64,000 bases of DNA from Rhynchopus sp. YZ270_cl-10 (Eukaryota > Euglenozoa > Diplonemea > Diplonemida > Diplonemidae), in NCBI GenBank assembly GCA_964035575.1, contig OZ037878.1:558001-622000 (forward strand), in the 5' to 3' direction. Position 1 is the stretch's first letter. Each line of letters opens with the position of its first letter. Made by a program: the position numbers and the translations under genes. This document shows positions 31,206 through 41,570 of the stretch, in pieces. The notes under the pieces were generated by a model. The model made no database searches. It was not told where the DNA came from and was given only the letters and a program-made list of their open reading frames with translations.

Positions 31206-31261
31206 TGTTGGAGTAGTGTAGTTCCCTCGGTTGTATTGCCACAGTTGTGCAATCTCCACTT
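31206..31261. repeat. R3 repeat copy
   Basis: GTTGGAGTAGTGTAG, CCTCGGTTGTATTGCCACAG and TGCAATCTCCAC followed by T-rich DNA. The ends TTGGAG and CTCCAC can pair. Confidence 0.7.
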
Positions 31262-31302
31262 TGTTTATTTTTTTTTTTGCCAGATTTTCAAATAAAAGAG
31301 AA

Positions 31303-31443
31303 ATTCATAGTGCAAACGCCTCACCATTCATCGATGGACGCAGAGCACTGCTTCTCCACGCCTTCAAATAACATAAAGTGAAGTTGATAGTGCAAACCCC
31401 TCTCCACGATCCAGGCATTGACACTCCGACCCTCCGCGACCCA
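31303..31443. repeat. Two adjacent H2 hairpin repeats
   Basis: Two copies in tandem (about 31303-31375 and 31378-31443), each with AGTGCAAAC...CCT on the plus strand and the complementary GCACT/AGTGC closing stem. The two loops differ in length while the stem is kept. Confidence 0.65.
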
Positions 31444-31842
31444 ATAAAGTATTCGTTTCAAATACTTTCACAATCAAAGAAGAGAAAGTCCAAAGGACGT
31501 TCCATAAGGGTAAAAAAATAAAAGGAGGGTATGGTCGGCTAAACATAGGCAGCTTTTCTGTAAACCATTTTTTTTTATATTTCCCCCCTTTTTTCCTTTT
31601 TTTTAGGCAGGTGAATTAACAGATTAGACATCAGACCCAAGGTGTAACGAGGGGGTGGGGAGACCGTAGTGGGGGATGGGTATAAGGGGTGGAACAAACC
31701 CATGAAAATACACACAGAACCACAGAAAACAAAAAAAAAGGGGGGGGTGTGGGCTTCCTATACTCACTGGAACGCATTATTTTTGTTAAAAACAATGCCG
31801 ATCCGGATTATAGGGGATGCACCTCGTGTTGGTCTTGCTATT

Positions 31843-31955
31843 GTCCATTTTTTTCGACAATCGCCTGTACACAGCATCACCTCGAAGGCATTGTACTGAA
31901 AAGGTATAGACGCAGATGGTGGTCATCCTTGAGTGAAAGTAGCTTTCTTTTTTGG
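31843..31955. repeat. R4 repeat, long copy
   Basis: TCGACAATCGCCTG, GAAGGCATTGTACTGAAAAG, TATAGACG, and AAAGTAGCTTT align in order with 53957-54075. This is about 110 bp of shared structure. Confidence 0.65.
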
Positions 31956-32940
31956 ATTTGTTTGTGTTTTTTTTTTGTTTTGATTCATCGTATCACTCTC
32001 GAATACATTACTCCAGGATTTGGAGTTCAAATAAGTGGGGGGAAGGGGAAGGGAGGGGTAAAAGGGGAAGTAGCAATGAGATGAGCAGAAGGGGAAGGAG
32101 TTTTTTTTTTTTTTCTCTTTTCTTTTCTTTTTTTTTGGATGGCCAGACGTCTACCTAGCGTACCGACCTTAGTAGGGAGTTGAATGGGATTTTTTATGAA
32201 TAAAAAGACCTTAGTATAGGGAAGGGATGCAACGTCGTGAGGGTCACACACATTTTTTTTTTTTAGGAAAAAAATCATATTGGAACCTCAGCTTTTTTTT
32301 TGGAAACCGGTCATTTTTCGGTTCCCCTAAGGTTCCCCCTAAGATTATTTTAATTGTGTCGACAATCACTTGATAGCAGCTGTGTAAAGATCTGTTTTTT
32401 TTTCTGTTTTTTTTTTTTTTAAATGTCCACCACCAGAAGGCTTTTGAAACAGGGGAGGGAGAGGGGGAGAGGGGGCGATTTGTCGATTTTTGCTTTGTTT
32501 TGTTATTTTTGAAAACTTGGTTGTATTAGTGTAGCCACCCTAGACATAGTGTGCAGACGAACCAAAAGTTCGTCGTGCATGATGAACTCCACTATACTAC
32601 ACACGCCTTTTTATTTGGGGAAAATATTTTGCTTTTTTTCTCTTCTATTCTCAGTGTGGTAGTTTTTTAAAAATATTTAACCCTACCCAAATTCAATCCT
32701 CAATGGATACAGATACAACAAGAAAAAAACATAAAAGGTTGGTAAGATGAACCTCAATCTCTCAGTGTAGACCTAAAAAGGGTAAAAGAGGCTTGGAGTG
32801 CGTTGAGAACGTCGTTGAAGGACAGTGTATAGTTTTTAGACATTTTTGTCGTCTCAGAACAGCTCTGCTGAGTATAACTTCTGTCACAATAGTGTGTATG
32901 TTCCCTGGCACTCCCCTCCACAAAACCCCCCCCCCCCCCC

Positions 32941-34141
32941 TAGGGGGTCCGACTCCTAATAGACTTGTGTATAAATTTTCGTACAAAAAACTCATTATTA
33001 AACTTCTGGTCATCTCCAAGGCAACTGCGGGTGAAAAACACCCTCAGAGTGGGTCACAGGGGGCCTGTGGGCCGAAAAACGACCCAGAAGCCACCCCAGA
33101 ATACAAAAAAATGGAAAAAAATAGTGAAAAAACGGCTTTTTGACGGTTTTGGCCATGTTGGGCAAAATAGCGTTTTTTCAAGAAAAAACCAAAAAAACGG
33201 TTATTTTTTGACATCACAAAACCTCCTTTGGCACAAATATACCCCAAAAGTGGCCTGTGAGTCCATTCCAACCTGTTTTGGACATATTTGACACTTTTGG
33301 AAGTGTTTTTTTGGTGTTTTTACGTCAAAAAACATACCCTGGCAATACCCTGACCGCGCTCCGGCAGCATTCCAGCATGCTGTTTGACCCATATAGGGGT
33401 CAAGAAATGGCCAAAAACCCCCGAAAAAGCACTCCGGGAACCCAGATAGTTCCAAATATCCACCAGACACCCACCCAAACACCGCAGAAACACGACAGAA
33501 AGTCGTCTTGAAAAACACACTTTTTTCAAAAAGCTCGTCAGACAGGCTCCATAATAGCCTTTTTGAAAAAAGTGTGTTTTTCAAGACGACTTTCTGTCGT
33601 GTTTCTGCGGTGTTTGGGTGGGTGTCTGGTGGATATTTGGAACTATCTGGGTTCCCGGAGTGCTTTTTCGGGGGTTTTTGGCCATTTCTTGACCCCTATA
33701 TGGGTCAAACAGCATGCTGGAATGCTGCCGGAGCGCGGTCAGGGTATTGCCAGGGTATGTTTTTTGACGTAAAAACACCAAAAAAACACTTCCAAAAGTG
33801 TCAAATATGTCCAAAACAGGTTGGAATGGACTCACAGGCCACTTTTGGGGTATATTTGTGCCAAAGGAGGTTTTGTGATGTCAAAAAATAACCGTTTTTT
33901 TGGTTTTTTCTTGAAAAAACGCTATTTTGCCCAACATGGCCAAAACCGTCAAAAAGCCGTTTTTTCACTATTTTTTTTCCATTTTTTTGTATTCTGGGGT
34001 GGCTTCTGGGTCGTTTTTCGGCCCACAGGACCCCTGTGACCCACTCTGAGGGTGTTTTTCACCCGCAGTTGCCTTGGAGATGACCAGAAGTTTAATAATG
34101 AGTTTTTTGTACGGTAATTTTACTCACAGTCGGACCCCCTA
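32941..34141. mobile_element. 1.2 kb foldback element inserted in a poly-C run
   Basis: Left arm 32941-33533 and right arm 33559-34141 are near-identical inverted copies around a 25-nt loop. Visible differences are a few single-base changes, A-run length changes and one block of about 11 nt near the left tip. The tips read TAGGGGGTCCGACT inward on both strands. A C run flanks each end (32926-32940 and 34142-34164), so the element lies inside a homopolymer. It has no coding capacity; any long translations are mirrored between the arms. A recently formed or gene-conversion-maintained foldback/DNA-transposon-type element is the best description. Confidence 0.8.
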
Positions 34142-34469
34142 CCCCCCCCCCCCCCCCCCCCCCCTCCACTCCCAGCGTTTGAAACCCCTCATTTTCGCTG
34201 TCACCCTTTTTTTTGGGAAAGGAAAAAAAGACAGGAGAGGGGGAGGACACAAACAGGGTGGAACGGAAAAGGAGAGAAAAGTTGGATAAACCTTAAGCCT
34301 CGTCGTGGACTATTCTCAGATTCACAAAAAAAAGTGGAGGGGAAAAAAAAAATCGAGAAATGGCCTCCGGAAACAGAACACATTTTAGATATTTGTTTGC
34401 AGACACCCTGAAATGGGTGTGATGGGGGGGGGTGGGGCAAAAGACAAAATAAAACAAAAGGGGGAAATA

Positions 34470-35312
34470 TCACAGGACATCAAATTCATCGTCATCTCCT
34501 TGGGTGGTCGAGGCGGTAGTGTCCTGATGGTGGTGGGTGTAGTTGCAGTGTATGGTAATAACATTTTCTTTTTGTCCCATCGAAAAAGAGGTTACTACCT
34601 TGATCAGGTAGTCAGGGTCTGTACTCAATGTAGGCTAAAGCAAGCTTACGCCACATCGTTTCTATCAGTAGTCGAGGGTGTTCAAGAAAATTATGACATA
34701 CCGACGACTGGTCTCGCACCAAGTCTTTGTAGGCTCTGTCCCACTCGTCCTCAAGCTTGTAATCCTGTGAGCGAAAAAAAAGGTAGATTTTAGATAAGCA
34801 ATCCCGCAAACCCTGCCATACCCCTTGCTTTGGTGCTGATGCCCACATGTTTCGCTCCACTTCTTCCACGTTGTCTGTGATGACCGCCTCCTTCCACTTT
34901 CCTTTTGTGTTGCTTGCTCCTGCACGCTCAAAGTTCATCGCGCTGGGATCGCTTAAAAGCTCGTCAATGGAGAGGTCCCCTTTGTAGTTGCCCTTTGTGT
35001 TGTTGTCTGCACGGTTGCTTCTATTTTTCTCTGCGTTGCCGCCGCTCAAAGGTGCGCCGCGCCTGTTGTGCGAAGTGGGTGTGGGTTTGGGTTTGGGTTT
35101 GGGTTTGCTAATATCATCTAAAATCTGCCCGACCGTATAGAATAACGATCTTGGTTCTCATTTTGTAAAATTTGAAAAAAAAAAGTAAACGGTTGGGCAG
35201 ATTTTGGATATCTGGGGGGTGTGGCTGTGCCATAAAGGGTAACTTTTAAGGAACCATACGATCTAGTTTCCGTCGCTTCCTCGAAGACCGCGTGGAAGTC
35301 ATCTGAAGCCAT
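34470..35312 (-). CDS. Small multi-exon gene, function unknown
   Basis: The 3' exons are clear: coding to 34822, a 57-nt intron (34765-34821, GTATGG...CACAG), exon 34702-34764 (DYKLEDEWDRAYKDLVRDQSS), a 67-nt intron (34635-34701, GTATGT...TTTAG), and the last exon 34470-34634 (PTLSTDPDYLIKVVTSFSMG... ending DDDEFDVL). The upstream exon reads ILDDISKPKPKPKPTPTSHN and SIDELLSDPSAMNFERAGAS; its Lys-Pro repeat gives the GGGTTT-like DNA near 35085. A probable first exon starts at the ATG at 35312 (MASDDFHAVFEEATETRS), but its junction near 35118-35250 is uncertain. About 170 residues in total. I do not recognise the family. Confidence 0.65.
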
Positions 35313-36486
35313 CCCTGCCGTCTTAAAATCGGGGCTCGCCGCAAGGCGATGCTACTCGTACCTGCAGGTCTAGAGTAGTGGTGGCAAGTGTTGTGTTGGG
35401 GGGGAGGGGGACCCGGGGGGGTGTGGCTGTGGGTTGTTTGGTGTAGGATTTTTTTTTTGTCACAACAACAGATGGCAAGAGAGAGGAAAGAGGGTGGAAG
35501 GTGGAGAGGGGTTCGTTTTTTTACTTAATTTGTTTCAAATGAAACCTTGCGGCTCCTCCCCATACCCAATAATCTGCAAACCAAGTAGAATCTAAGCCCC
35601 CCCAAAAAAAATGTTACTGCAGGCACTTGTGCAATGCAAAAAGAAAAAGAAAACGTGGTGTGATCACCCAAACGGATTCTCCGTGGTTCTCCCGAAGGTG
35701 CTCCGCAAATCTTAATATCCCGAAACAGTTCTCCGTGGTTCCCCCGTGGTTCTTCCGTGGGCTGTCCGTACCCCCTGAGTCACACCAAAACGCACACAAT
35801 AGTTAGCAAAGACGATCCTGAGCTTCGCAGCACTCAGTCACCTAAAGGGAGGGTATGGGAGGGGTTCTTTTGGTACAGATTTGGACCAAAAAAAGAGAGA
35901 GAAAACCCAAAACTTCTGAATTCTACTGAAGCGAGAAACCTGAGTTTCATATTCTTTTATTTTGTTGTAAAAAAATGTGAAAAAGAAAAGAGTATCTCAA
36001 CATGCAACCAATAAATTGATAGCAAAGAGAAAAAAACAAATTGCTTCCGTGAGAAACAAAAAACGAAGCGAAAGAAAGAAGTTGAAAGTGCAAACGCTCA
36101 CCGTTCATGGGCGGACGCGGACACCGAAAGAAAGAAAAATTTATGAGATGAACCTAAGCCTGTTTTGCTTAGTCACCTTGAGGGGGAAAAAAAAACTAAC
36201 GATAGCACCCATATTAAAACTATACACAATGCGAGGCTGGTTTAAAAAAAGGTTGACTTGAAATACAAAGCCTTCGCGTGACAGTGCACCTATTTAAAAA
36301 AAAAAAAAAAAAAAACTCGCACCATTGTTCCCATCCCCACGGTCACGCAATTTACACATCACAATGTATTTTTTTTTTTGTTCATTGCTGTTCTCTAAAA
36401 AAAAGAAAAGTTTATAAGATGACCAGAGGTTCACAGAATTCCATTTCCTCATGGGGGAGAAAACTAATTTTTTTTCACCCCCTTTT
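35313..36486. other. Gene-free spacer with H1 and H2 repeats
   Basis: Contains an H2 hairpin (about 36078-36125), directly followed by an H1 repeat (36136-36179), then a poly-A run and a partial H1 (36408-36436). A repeated CTCCGTGGTTC motif (three or four copies, 35680-35760) is also present. Confidence 0.55.
36136..36179. repeat. H1 hairpin repeat
   Basis: ATTTATGAGATGAACCTAAG, then CCTGTTTTG, then CTTAGTCACCTT. The stem CTAAGC/GCTTAG is intact. Confidence 0.75.
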
Positions 36487-37689
36487 TTATCTCTTTTTTT
36501 GGGGTTTCTCGGGTTCGGTGAGAGTGAAAGTAAAGGGGATCGTTGAAGAGACGTCATCGGCTTCAGCTTGGTCGGTGAGTTTGATTTTCCCTGATATGAC
36601 CTCGGTGCTTTCCTTTGGGAAGGGAGGGGATCCGTGCACCATGGCGTAGATAGCGGCCTTTATGTCCAAGGAATGATCGTAGAGATGTGGAAGGGACGTG
36701 GTAATCTCAATGAGCTCTGCATCTGTGCTACCTTGTTTTGCTCCATCATTCTCCATCTGTGTACATTCCTCCTCACTCGGAGTAATCTTCGCATCTGTGA
36801 CCAAAGAAATCCCTTTATATAACCTCTCACAATTCGGCCAAGAAAAGAACCCAAACGTTGTCCCCATAATGTCTTTACTCTTCCCTTTCTCCGGAATCTG
36901 TCCATACTCCATCAACACTTCGACCAACAGCTCTGACGCGGTTTTTCCTGTTAACACAAAGGCATCATGCTCGGTTTCCTGCTCTGTGTATGTACCGTGC
37001 ACTTTGAAGCCTCCACCCGCCCATTTACGGTAAAGGTATTTTGCGCTGTGCATGTTTTGGTTGACAAAGTCGTCGCCATGGGCGGTTTTAACGGTTTTGT
37101 ATTGAGGGTTGTGGTCGATGACGACAAGGATCGTGGCGCGGCCGTATCCGCCACATTGTTTGACCTTTTCTTTCATGCCTTTCTTAGCAAGACCCCCTTT
37201 CCCCCAGTAGAGGCGCCAAAGGTCTTCTTCAAACTGCGGCTGTGATGGCATCCAGGTTCCTTTGCGGAAGATCTCGAATTTTGTAGCGATGTCTGCAATG
37301 ATGCGTTCCTTTTTGCTTTGCGCTCCTGGCCAGATGATGAAGAGCTGTAGGTCGTGCTTTTTGGCCTCCCGCACAGCATCGTCGTTGGAGAGACCTGCGG
37401 AGGGTTTTTCCTTTATTTTCTCTGGGGGTGGTGGGTTTCGTCTCTGCCGTTTGGGGACCTCGGGGGGTGTTGCTGCTGACGAGGAAGAGGAGGAGGAGGA
37501 GGAGGAGGAGGAGTCCTCGCCTTCAGACCGGCGTGCAAAACGTTTGGTTTCGAGAAGGCGTGCGTTGTTCTCGTTAATGCGCTGCAGCTCGCGGACCTCG
37601 TACCAAATGACAAAGGACAGCGCAAGCAGCAGGGTCCCCAGGGCGTACTGCCGGATCACTGTTTGGTTCCTTTGCGCCGCTCCTTGCAT
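36487..37689 (-). CDS. Type II membrane protein with conserved luminal domain
   Basis: A 400-residue protein if started at the ATG at 37689 (MQGAAQRNQTVIRQYALG), which sits just before a signal-anchor helix (about residues 14-32). An in-frame extension to 37908 is A/T-rich and low-complexity. Residues 60-75 are a poly-Ser run, followed by a Pro/Lys/Arg-rich linker. The main domain (about 100-350) has well-ordered motifs: DLQLFIIWPGAQSKKERIIA, ATILVVIDHNPQY, HGDDFVNQNMHSAKYLYRKW, GGGFKVHGTYTEQETEHDAF. It looks like a Golgi/ER luminal enzyme, possibly of a nucleotide- or sugar-handling fold, but I cannot name the family. A pyrimidine-rich CACCCTAG acceptor lies about 75 nt upstream. Confidence 0.8.
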   Translation of the reverse strand: MQGAAQRNQTVIRQYALGTLLLALSFVIWYEVRELQRINENNARLLETKRFARRSEGEDSSSSSSSSSSSSAATPPEVPKRQRRNPPPPEKIKEKPSAGLSNDDAVREAKKHDLQLFIIWPGAQSKKERIIADIATKFEIFRKGTWMPSQPQFEEDLWRLYWGKGGLAKKGMKEKVKQCGGYGRATILVVIDHNPQYKTVKTAHGDDFVNQNMHSAKYLYRKWAGGGFKVHGTYTEQETEHDAFVLTGKTASELLVEVLMEYGQIPEKGKSKDIMGTTFGFFSWPNCERLYKGISLVTDAKITPSEEECTQMENDGAKQGSTDAELIEITTSLPHLYDHSLDIKAAIYAMVHGSPPFPKESTEVISGKIKLTDQAEADDVSSTIPFTFTLTEPEKPQKKR

Positions 37690-37972
37690 CGCATTGCTTT
37701 GTGTATCGTTGTTCGAAAAGGATAAAATGGAAAGGTCGGTACACAAAAGGCACGCAGTCCGCCTAGGGTGGAAGGTGAAGGGTGAAAGGAGGGAGAGGTG
37801 AATAAAAAATGTTGCGAAAAGGTTTTTTTTTTTTTGAACTATTCTTGGAAAGAGAGAGGGAGAAGCGGGGGGGAGAAATTGCGAAGATCTAATTGTGTTG
37901 TTTCGCATTTTCTCTCTATTATTTTAACAGCGGCCAAAATATGACCAAAAAAGAAAATGTGCAAATCTAGAA

Positions 37973-38644
37973 TTATGACATTAATGGTTGATCTAGATGC
38001 CCTAATCCACCTGGTCGCACCTTTGTGTTGGGTTTATCGTTGAATCTCTCTAAAGGGTTGAACGGTGTGGCAACCCCTGGGGTGCCACCACCTACTGGGA
38101 AGCCTGCCCCGCCTCCAACCCCTCTGCCAGTGAAAATATGCGATTCAGATCCGTAACGTCGGTCCATTACTTTTGACATACGCCAGGCATACTCCAGCCA
38201 TATTGCGACAAGCCCAATGAGAAACGTTATTGACGTCATCGCGAAGGAAATGCTTTGAAGCGGATGGAAAAGGCCGTGGTCCCACCATATAAGAAGCTCC
38301 ATGAACCAGCAGGGTAGATCACGCACAAAAAAGCAGAGTCCTACGCCGACCATGACACGCAAACGACGCTCACTCAAAAACATAAAATATTGGTATTTGT
38401 AGGACCACAAAATCATTCCACTCCCGAAGAATACATAGATTACGAGGCCTGCTATGGTCAGGATCATATGTAAATCTATGACCCACCCTGTGAGCACGTC
38501 TTTCATATCACGATACACCCAGAGGCTAGCGTTCAAACCTATCCCAAGGTTCACCATAAGCCAGTACATTATGAGCAGACTCAACTCTGGAAGACGTAGC
38601 CCAGTGTACTCACCCAGGGTGTTGTGCATTGCACCCCTCCGCAT
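37973..38644 (-). CDS. Four-transmembrane protein, function unknown
   Basis: A 223-residue protein, ATG at 38644. Four hydrophobic helices lie at about residues 17-36, 52-76, 94-118 and 128-152. The interhelix motifs are conserved-looking (DLPCWFMELLIWWDHGLFHP). A Gly/Pro-rich cytoplasmic tail ends the protein. Charge placement suggests both termini are cytosolic. The family is not recognised. It has no signs of introns. Confidence 0.8.
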   Translation of the reverse strand: MRRGAMHNTLGEYTGLRLPELSLLIMYWLMVNLGIGLNASLWVYRDMKDVLTGWVIDLHMILTIAGLVIYVFFGSGMILWSYKYQYFMFLSERRLRVMVGVGLCFFVRDLPCWFMELLIWWDHGLFHPLQSISFAMTSITFLIGLVAIWLEYAWRMSKVMDRRYGSESHIFTGRGVGGGAGFPVGGGTPGVATPFNPLERFNDKPNTKVRPGGLGHLDQPLMS

Positions 38645-39075
38645 GGTACTGCGTATATCTTAGTGGTACGATACTGTACGGTGAACCTATGTCATGTTGT
38701 ATCTTTTTGGTGTGTTTTTCTGTGCAAATTGGGAGGGGAGCAGAGGGGGAAGGGGTGATTGGGGGAAAATAGAAACTTAACACTCATCACACGATGAAAC
38801 CCATGGGAGAGGTTGGTGAAACGCACAACACCTCGACCTGTTTGGTGAGGAGTGGCTCTGCAGCGCGGTTCGTCCCTAGAACCGCAAAATGTGTTCAAAG
38901 TGCGTTGTTTCTATTTCCTCCTTCATTTCATGAGGTGACAAAAATAAATTAGGAAGGGGGGAGGGAGGGAGGAGGGGGGGAAATATTCCAAAAAGATATC
39001 TTCACTGTGTGTCTCCAGGTTGCTACGCAAAACACCGAGACTGCGAGAGGGGGGTGGGGCAAAAAGAGTCTTCAT
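38645..39075. other. Spacer dominated by an R5 repeat
   Basis: Between the four-TM gene and the EGF/propeller gene. Besides the R5 copy at 38769-38940 it contains only purine-rich DNA. Confidence 0.5.
38769..38940. repeat. 160-bp dispersed repeat (family R5), copy 2
   Basis: ATAGAAACTTAACACTCATC to TTTCATGAGGTGACA. It matches 30752-30913 in the same orientation. Here the GCGGTTC...GAACCGC hairpin is complete, whereas copy 1 has lost its right half. Confidence 0.75.
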
Positions 39076-40314
39076 TTACTGCTCCTTTTTGTGGCCAAGC
39101 TTTTGGACCAGGGTGTAGGACCGGTCGCATTGTGCGTACATGTCGCAGTCGGTGGGGGTTGCCTCTTCTTGGACGCCGTTTGTGACGTGGGTGACTTCAC
39201 CTGCGGAGTTGAGAATCATATGGGGGCGTTCACGTCTGCTGTAGAGGATGGTTCTGCCGTCGTTGGTTTGGACAGTGCCGTTGTAGGCAAAGTCTTTGCC
39301 ATATGTCCATGTGTCGCCACCGTCGGCGGAGAAAGCGTGCATTCCGTTTGCAGAGGACCGGGTGGGGCCCTGCTCGTCGTGCAGGATTGCGTGCACACCC
39401 CCTGGATGGGTCTCGTCCAGCCACACGAAAGGGTCCTCTGACCCAAAGGGGTCCAGCTCGGGAAACATCGGTGTGTCAGAGTTCGGGACGTACGATGCAG
39501 GGTCACGCCAATCCCCTGCCTTCAACAAATGCGGGAATGTGCAACAATCCGCAGAACACTTTCCGGTCTCCATATTGGTACACTTCCGCCAGACCCCTAC
39601 CGCGCTGCCGTCGCTTTTAATCGCCATTGCGAGGTTTGTGTCGATTAATACTGGACAGTTTGCCCATTTTGAATGATTCGCCTTGAGGACTAGCACTGGG
39701 TCACTCCATGGGCCAGACGGATCCTTTGCATATGTCATGTACGTATGCCTTGGGGGAGGCGAATAGCACGGTGCCGGGGTGGGGGTGGGGGTGGGCCCTA
39801 TGGGCTTTGGTGTGGGCACGGGGGTGGGCTGCGGGGCAGAGCAGTTTGCTGGGACGTAGCCGTCTGGGTGCCGCATGGTCATATAGATGACGATCTCTCC
39901 TGTAGGCGCGAGGACGGCGTTCGGTTCATGCGCAAAGGGAACAGACACAACGTCTTTAAACGTGTATGGCCCCTCAGGGCTTTGAGACACTGCATGTACG
40001 ACCTGCGAATTCGGCTCCCAAAACTCAATCCCGCATTCATTGACCATCTCCGCAGAGTACATATGAAAGGTCCCGTTCACCTCGACCACAGAGCCCCCCC
40101 AAGAAGAGCTCCGTCCACCATTGTAAGGCGAGTCAAACCCAGTCGTCACGTCCACAGGGAGGCGTACCAGAACCTCGCACCTCGGTCCCGTCCACGCAGC
40201 CTCGCAAAAGCATATCCTGTCAATGCATTTTCCGTTTAAAGAACAGTCGGTCTCATCTGTGCATCCAAACACAGTGGTAACGGATAAGGCAATAACCAAA
40301 ACGTTGCGCATCAT
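39076..40314 (-). CDS. Secreted EGF-like plus beta-propeller (glycosidase-like) protein
   Basis: A 412-residue protein, ATG at 40314. A signal peptide (MMRNVLVIALSVTTVFG) is followed by one EGF-like module (C-x4-DCSLNGKC...CFCEAAWTGPRC). The remainder has blade-like repeats of a five-bladed beta-propeller, with GGSVVEVNGTFHMYSAEM, SPEGPYTFKDVV, PSGPWSDPVLVLKANH and EDPFVWLD, a pattern familiar from GH43/GH62-type glycoside hydrolases. A Pro/Thr-rich linker (PTPVPTPKPIGPTPTPTP) is inserted inside the propeller near residue 170. It is likely an extracellular carbohydrate-binding or -cleaving protein. A CTCACCTTCCAG acceptor lies 15 nt upstream. Confidence 0.85.
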   Translation of the reverse strand: MMRNVLVIALSVTTVFGCTDETDCSLNGKCIDRICFCEAAWTGPRCEVLVRLPVDVTTGFDSPYNGGRSSSWGGSVVEVNGTFHMYSAEMVNECGIEFWEPNSQVVHAVSQSPEGPYTFKDVVSVPFAHEPNAVLAPTGEIVIYMTMRHPDGYVPANCSAPQPTPVPTPKPIGPTPTPTPAPCYSPPPRHTYMTYAKDPSGPWSDPVLVLKANHSKWANCPVLIDTNLAMAIKSDGSAVGVWRKCTNMETGKCSADCCTFPHLLKAGDWRDPASYVPNSDTPMFPELDPFGSEDPFVWLDETHPGGVHAILHDEQGPTRSSANGMHAFSADGGDTWTYGKDFAYNGTVQTNDGRTILYSRRERPHMILNSAGEVTHVTNGVQEEATPTDCDMYAQCDRSYTLVQKLGHKKEQ

Positions 40315-40329
40315 TTTCTTTTTCTTTTT

Positions 40330-40360
40330 CTGGAAGGTGAGGGAGGTGGTGTACTGAAGG
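40330..40360 (-). promoter_or_regulatory. Putative trans-splice acceptor of the EGF/propeller gene
   Basis: Minus strand ACCACCTCCCTCACCTTCCAG-type pyrimidine tract, with AG at 40331-40330 and an A-rich 15-nt leader to the ATG. Confidence 0.5.
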
Positions 40361-41523
40361 GTGGGGTGGTAGTTGTTTTAAGTAGTAAAAGTGAAGTGCG
40401 CGGACAGCAAAATCCGCAAACCGGGTTTACGGGTTTTGTGAAGTGTACGGAAAGCAAAACGAAATGCTACTGCTGGAGAAACGCTCGTAGAAAATGAGAA
40501 GAAAAAGGGAATTAGAGAAAAACGTGGGAGAGGTTGGTTGTCATTTTTTTTTCTGGTTCGTTCCCCCCAACCCCCATCGGGACGAACGCCCGCTCAAAAA
40601 ACTAAAACATGGTGGGGTGCTGGGGATTTTTTTTGGGAGGCAAGGAATAGCTGTTTTTTTTTTTCAAATACGGATGAGCCTCAAAGAAGCTCTATTCTGT
40701 TTTATTGTCACAATCGTACCGCTTTTTTTGGGGTTTTTTTTTTCTGTTTTGCATCGATCACCTTATTTACCGTGGACAGAGTGCGAGACGATTCGAGGGA
40801 AGCAGCCGGGGATAGCTTATTGCAAGCACAATGCCGCATTAAATAAACTGCATACACACGAAACACCAATGTCAAAAAAAAAATCATCATGTAATAGTTA
40901 CATGTCACCCGATACACAACTTTTACCAGGTAAAACCATGTAACTTTGTTACAAAGCTAAAAGCTACTTCACCGGAGCCACAGAAACACATCAATTGTCG
41001 CATCTCAATCAGTTCTTTTAAACTGTAACGGCAAATGCGTAGGGGAGGAACCATGCATGCCCGGAGCGTTCCACTTTTTTTTTTTTGGTCCAAATCTTGG
41101 GTCGAGCATTAGTGAAAATGTATTGTTTTGGGACACAAAAAAAAATCGGGACTCTCATTTATGTCCCGGGCATGTATGAATGGGGCATTTTTTTTTTTGC
41201 CTCAAATCAATTTCAAACAAAAAAAAACCCACAAAACAAAGCACAAAAATACCCTGGTACAGATCTCAAAGTAAAAAGAGTGCTCTGAACGTACATGGGG
41301 ATGAACAACTAACTAGGGGAAGTGTGGAAGTATGGAAGTGACGAGAGACATGGGTACCAAATTAAGAATGAAAAAAAAAAAAGTGGGGATTGCACAACTG
41401 TGGCAACACAACCGACACTAATCCAAAAGAAAAAAAGAAAAAAAAAGAGAGAATATTCTGGAAAGATGGACTAAAGGGCCCAGAGACACATGCGCATCTT
41501 TCATTAAAACACTCATTTGGAAG

Positions 41524-41570
41524 AAAAGCTTTGTTAGATGAATCCTAAGCCTCACTCCGCTTAGACACCT
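41524..41570. repeat. H1 hairpin repeat
   Basis: AAAGCTTTGTTAGATGAATC, CTAAGC, CTCACTCC, GCTTAGACACCT. The stem is intact. Confidence 0.7.

Larger units (their letters stand above)
28931..34469. other. 5.5 kb repeat-rich gene desert
   Basis: No gene is supported. It contains R3 repeats (29371-29437, 29898-29947, 31206-31261), an R6 plus R5 pair (30612-30913) and H1 repeats (31033-31073, 32734-32774). It also has H2 repeats (31303-31375, 31378-31443), R4 repeats (31843-31955, 32352-32395), a 20-G run (29662-29681) and the 1.2 kb foldback element at 32941-34141. Confidence 0.65.

Noticed and set aside
33201-33891. Two identical 127-residue frames on opposite strands
   Set aside because: They are mirror images created by the foldback arms, low-complexity, with no homology or splice support.
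35085-35110. Telomere-like GGGTTT repeats
   Set aside because: The four units encode a Lys-Pro repeat within the spliced gene at 34470-35312, and the flanks are not telomeric.
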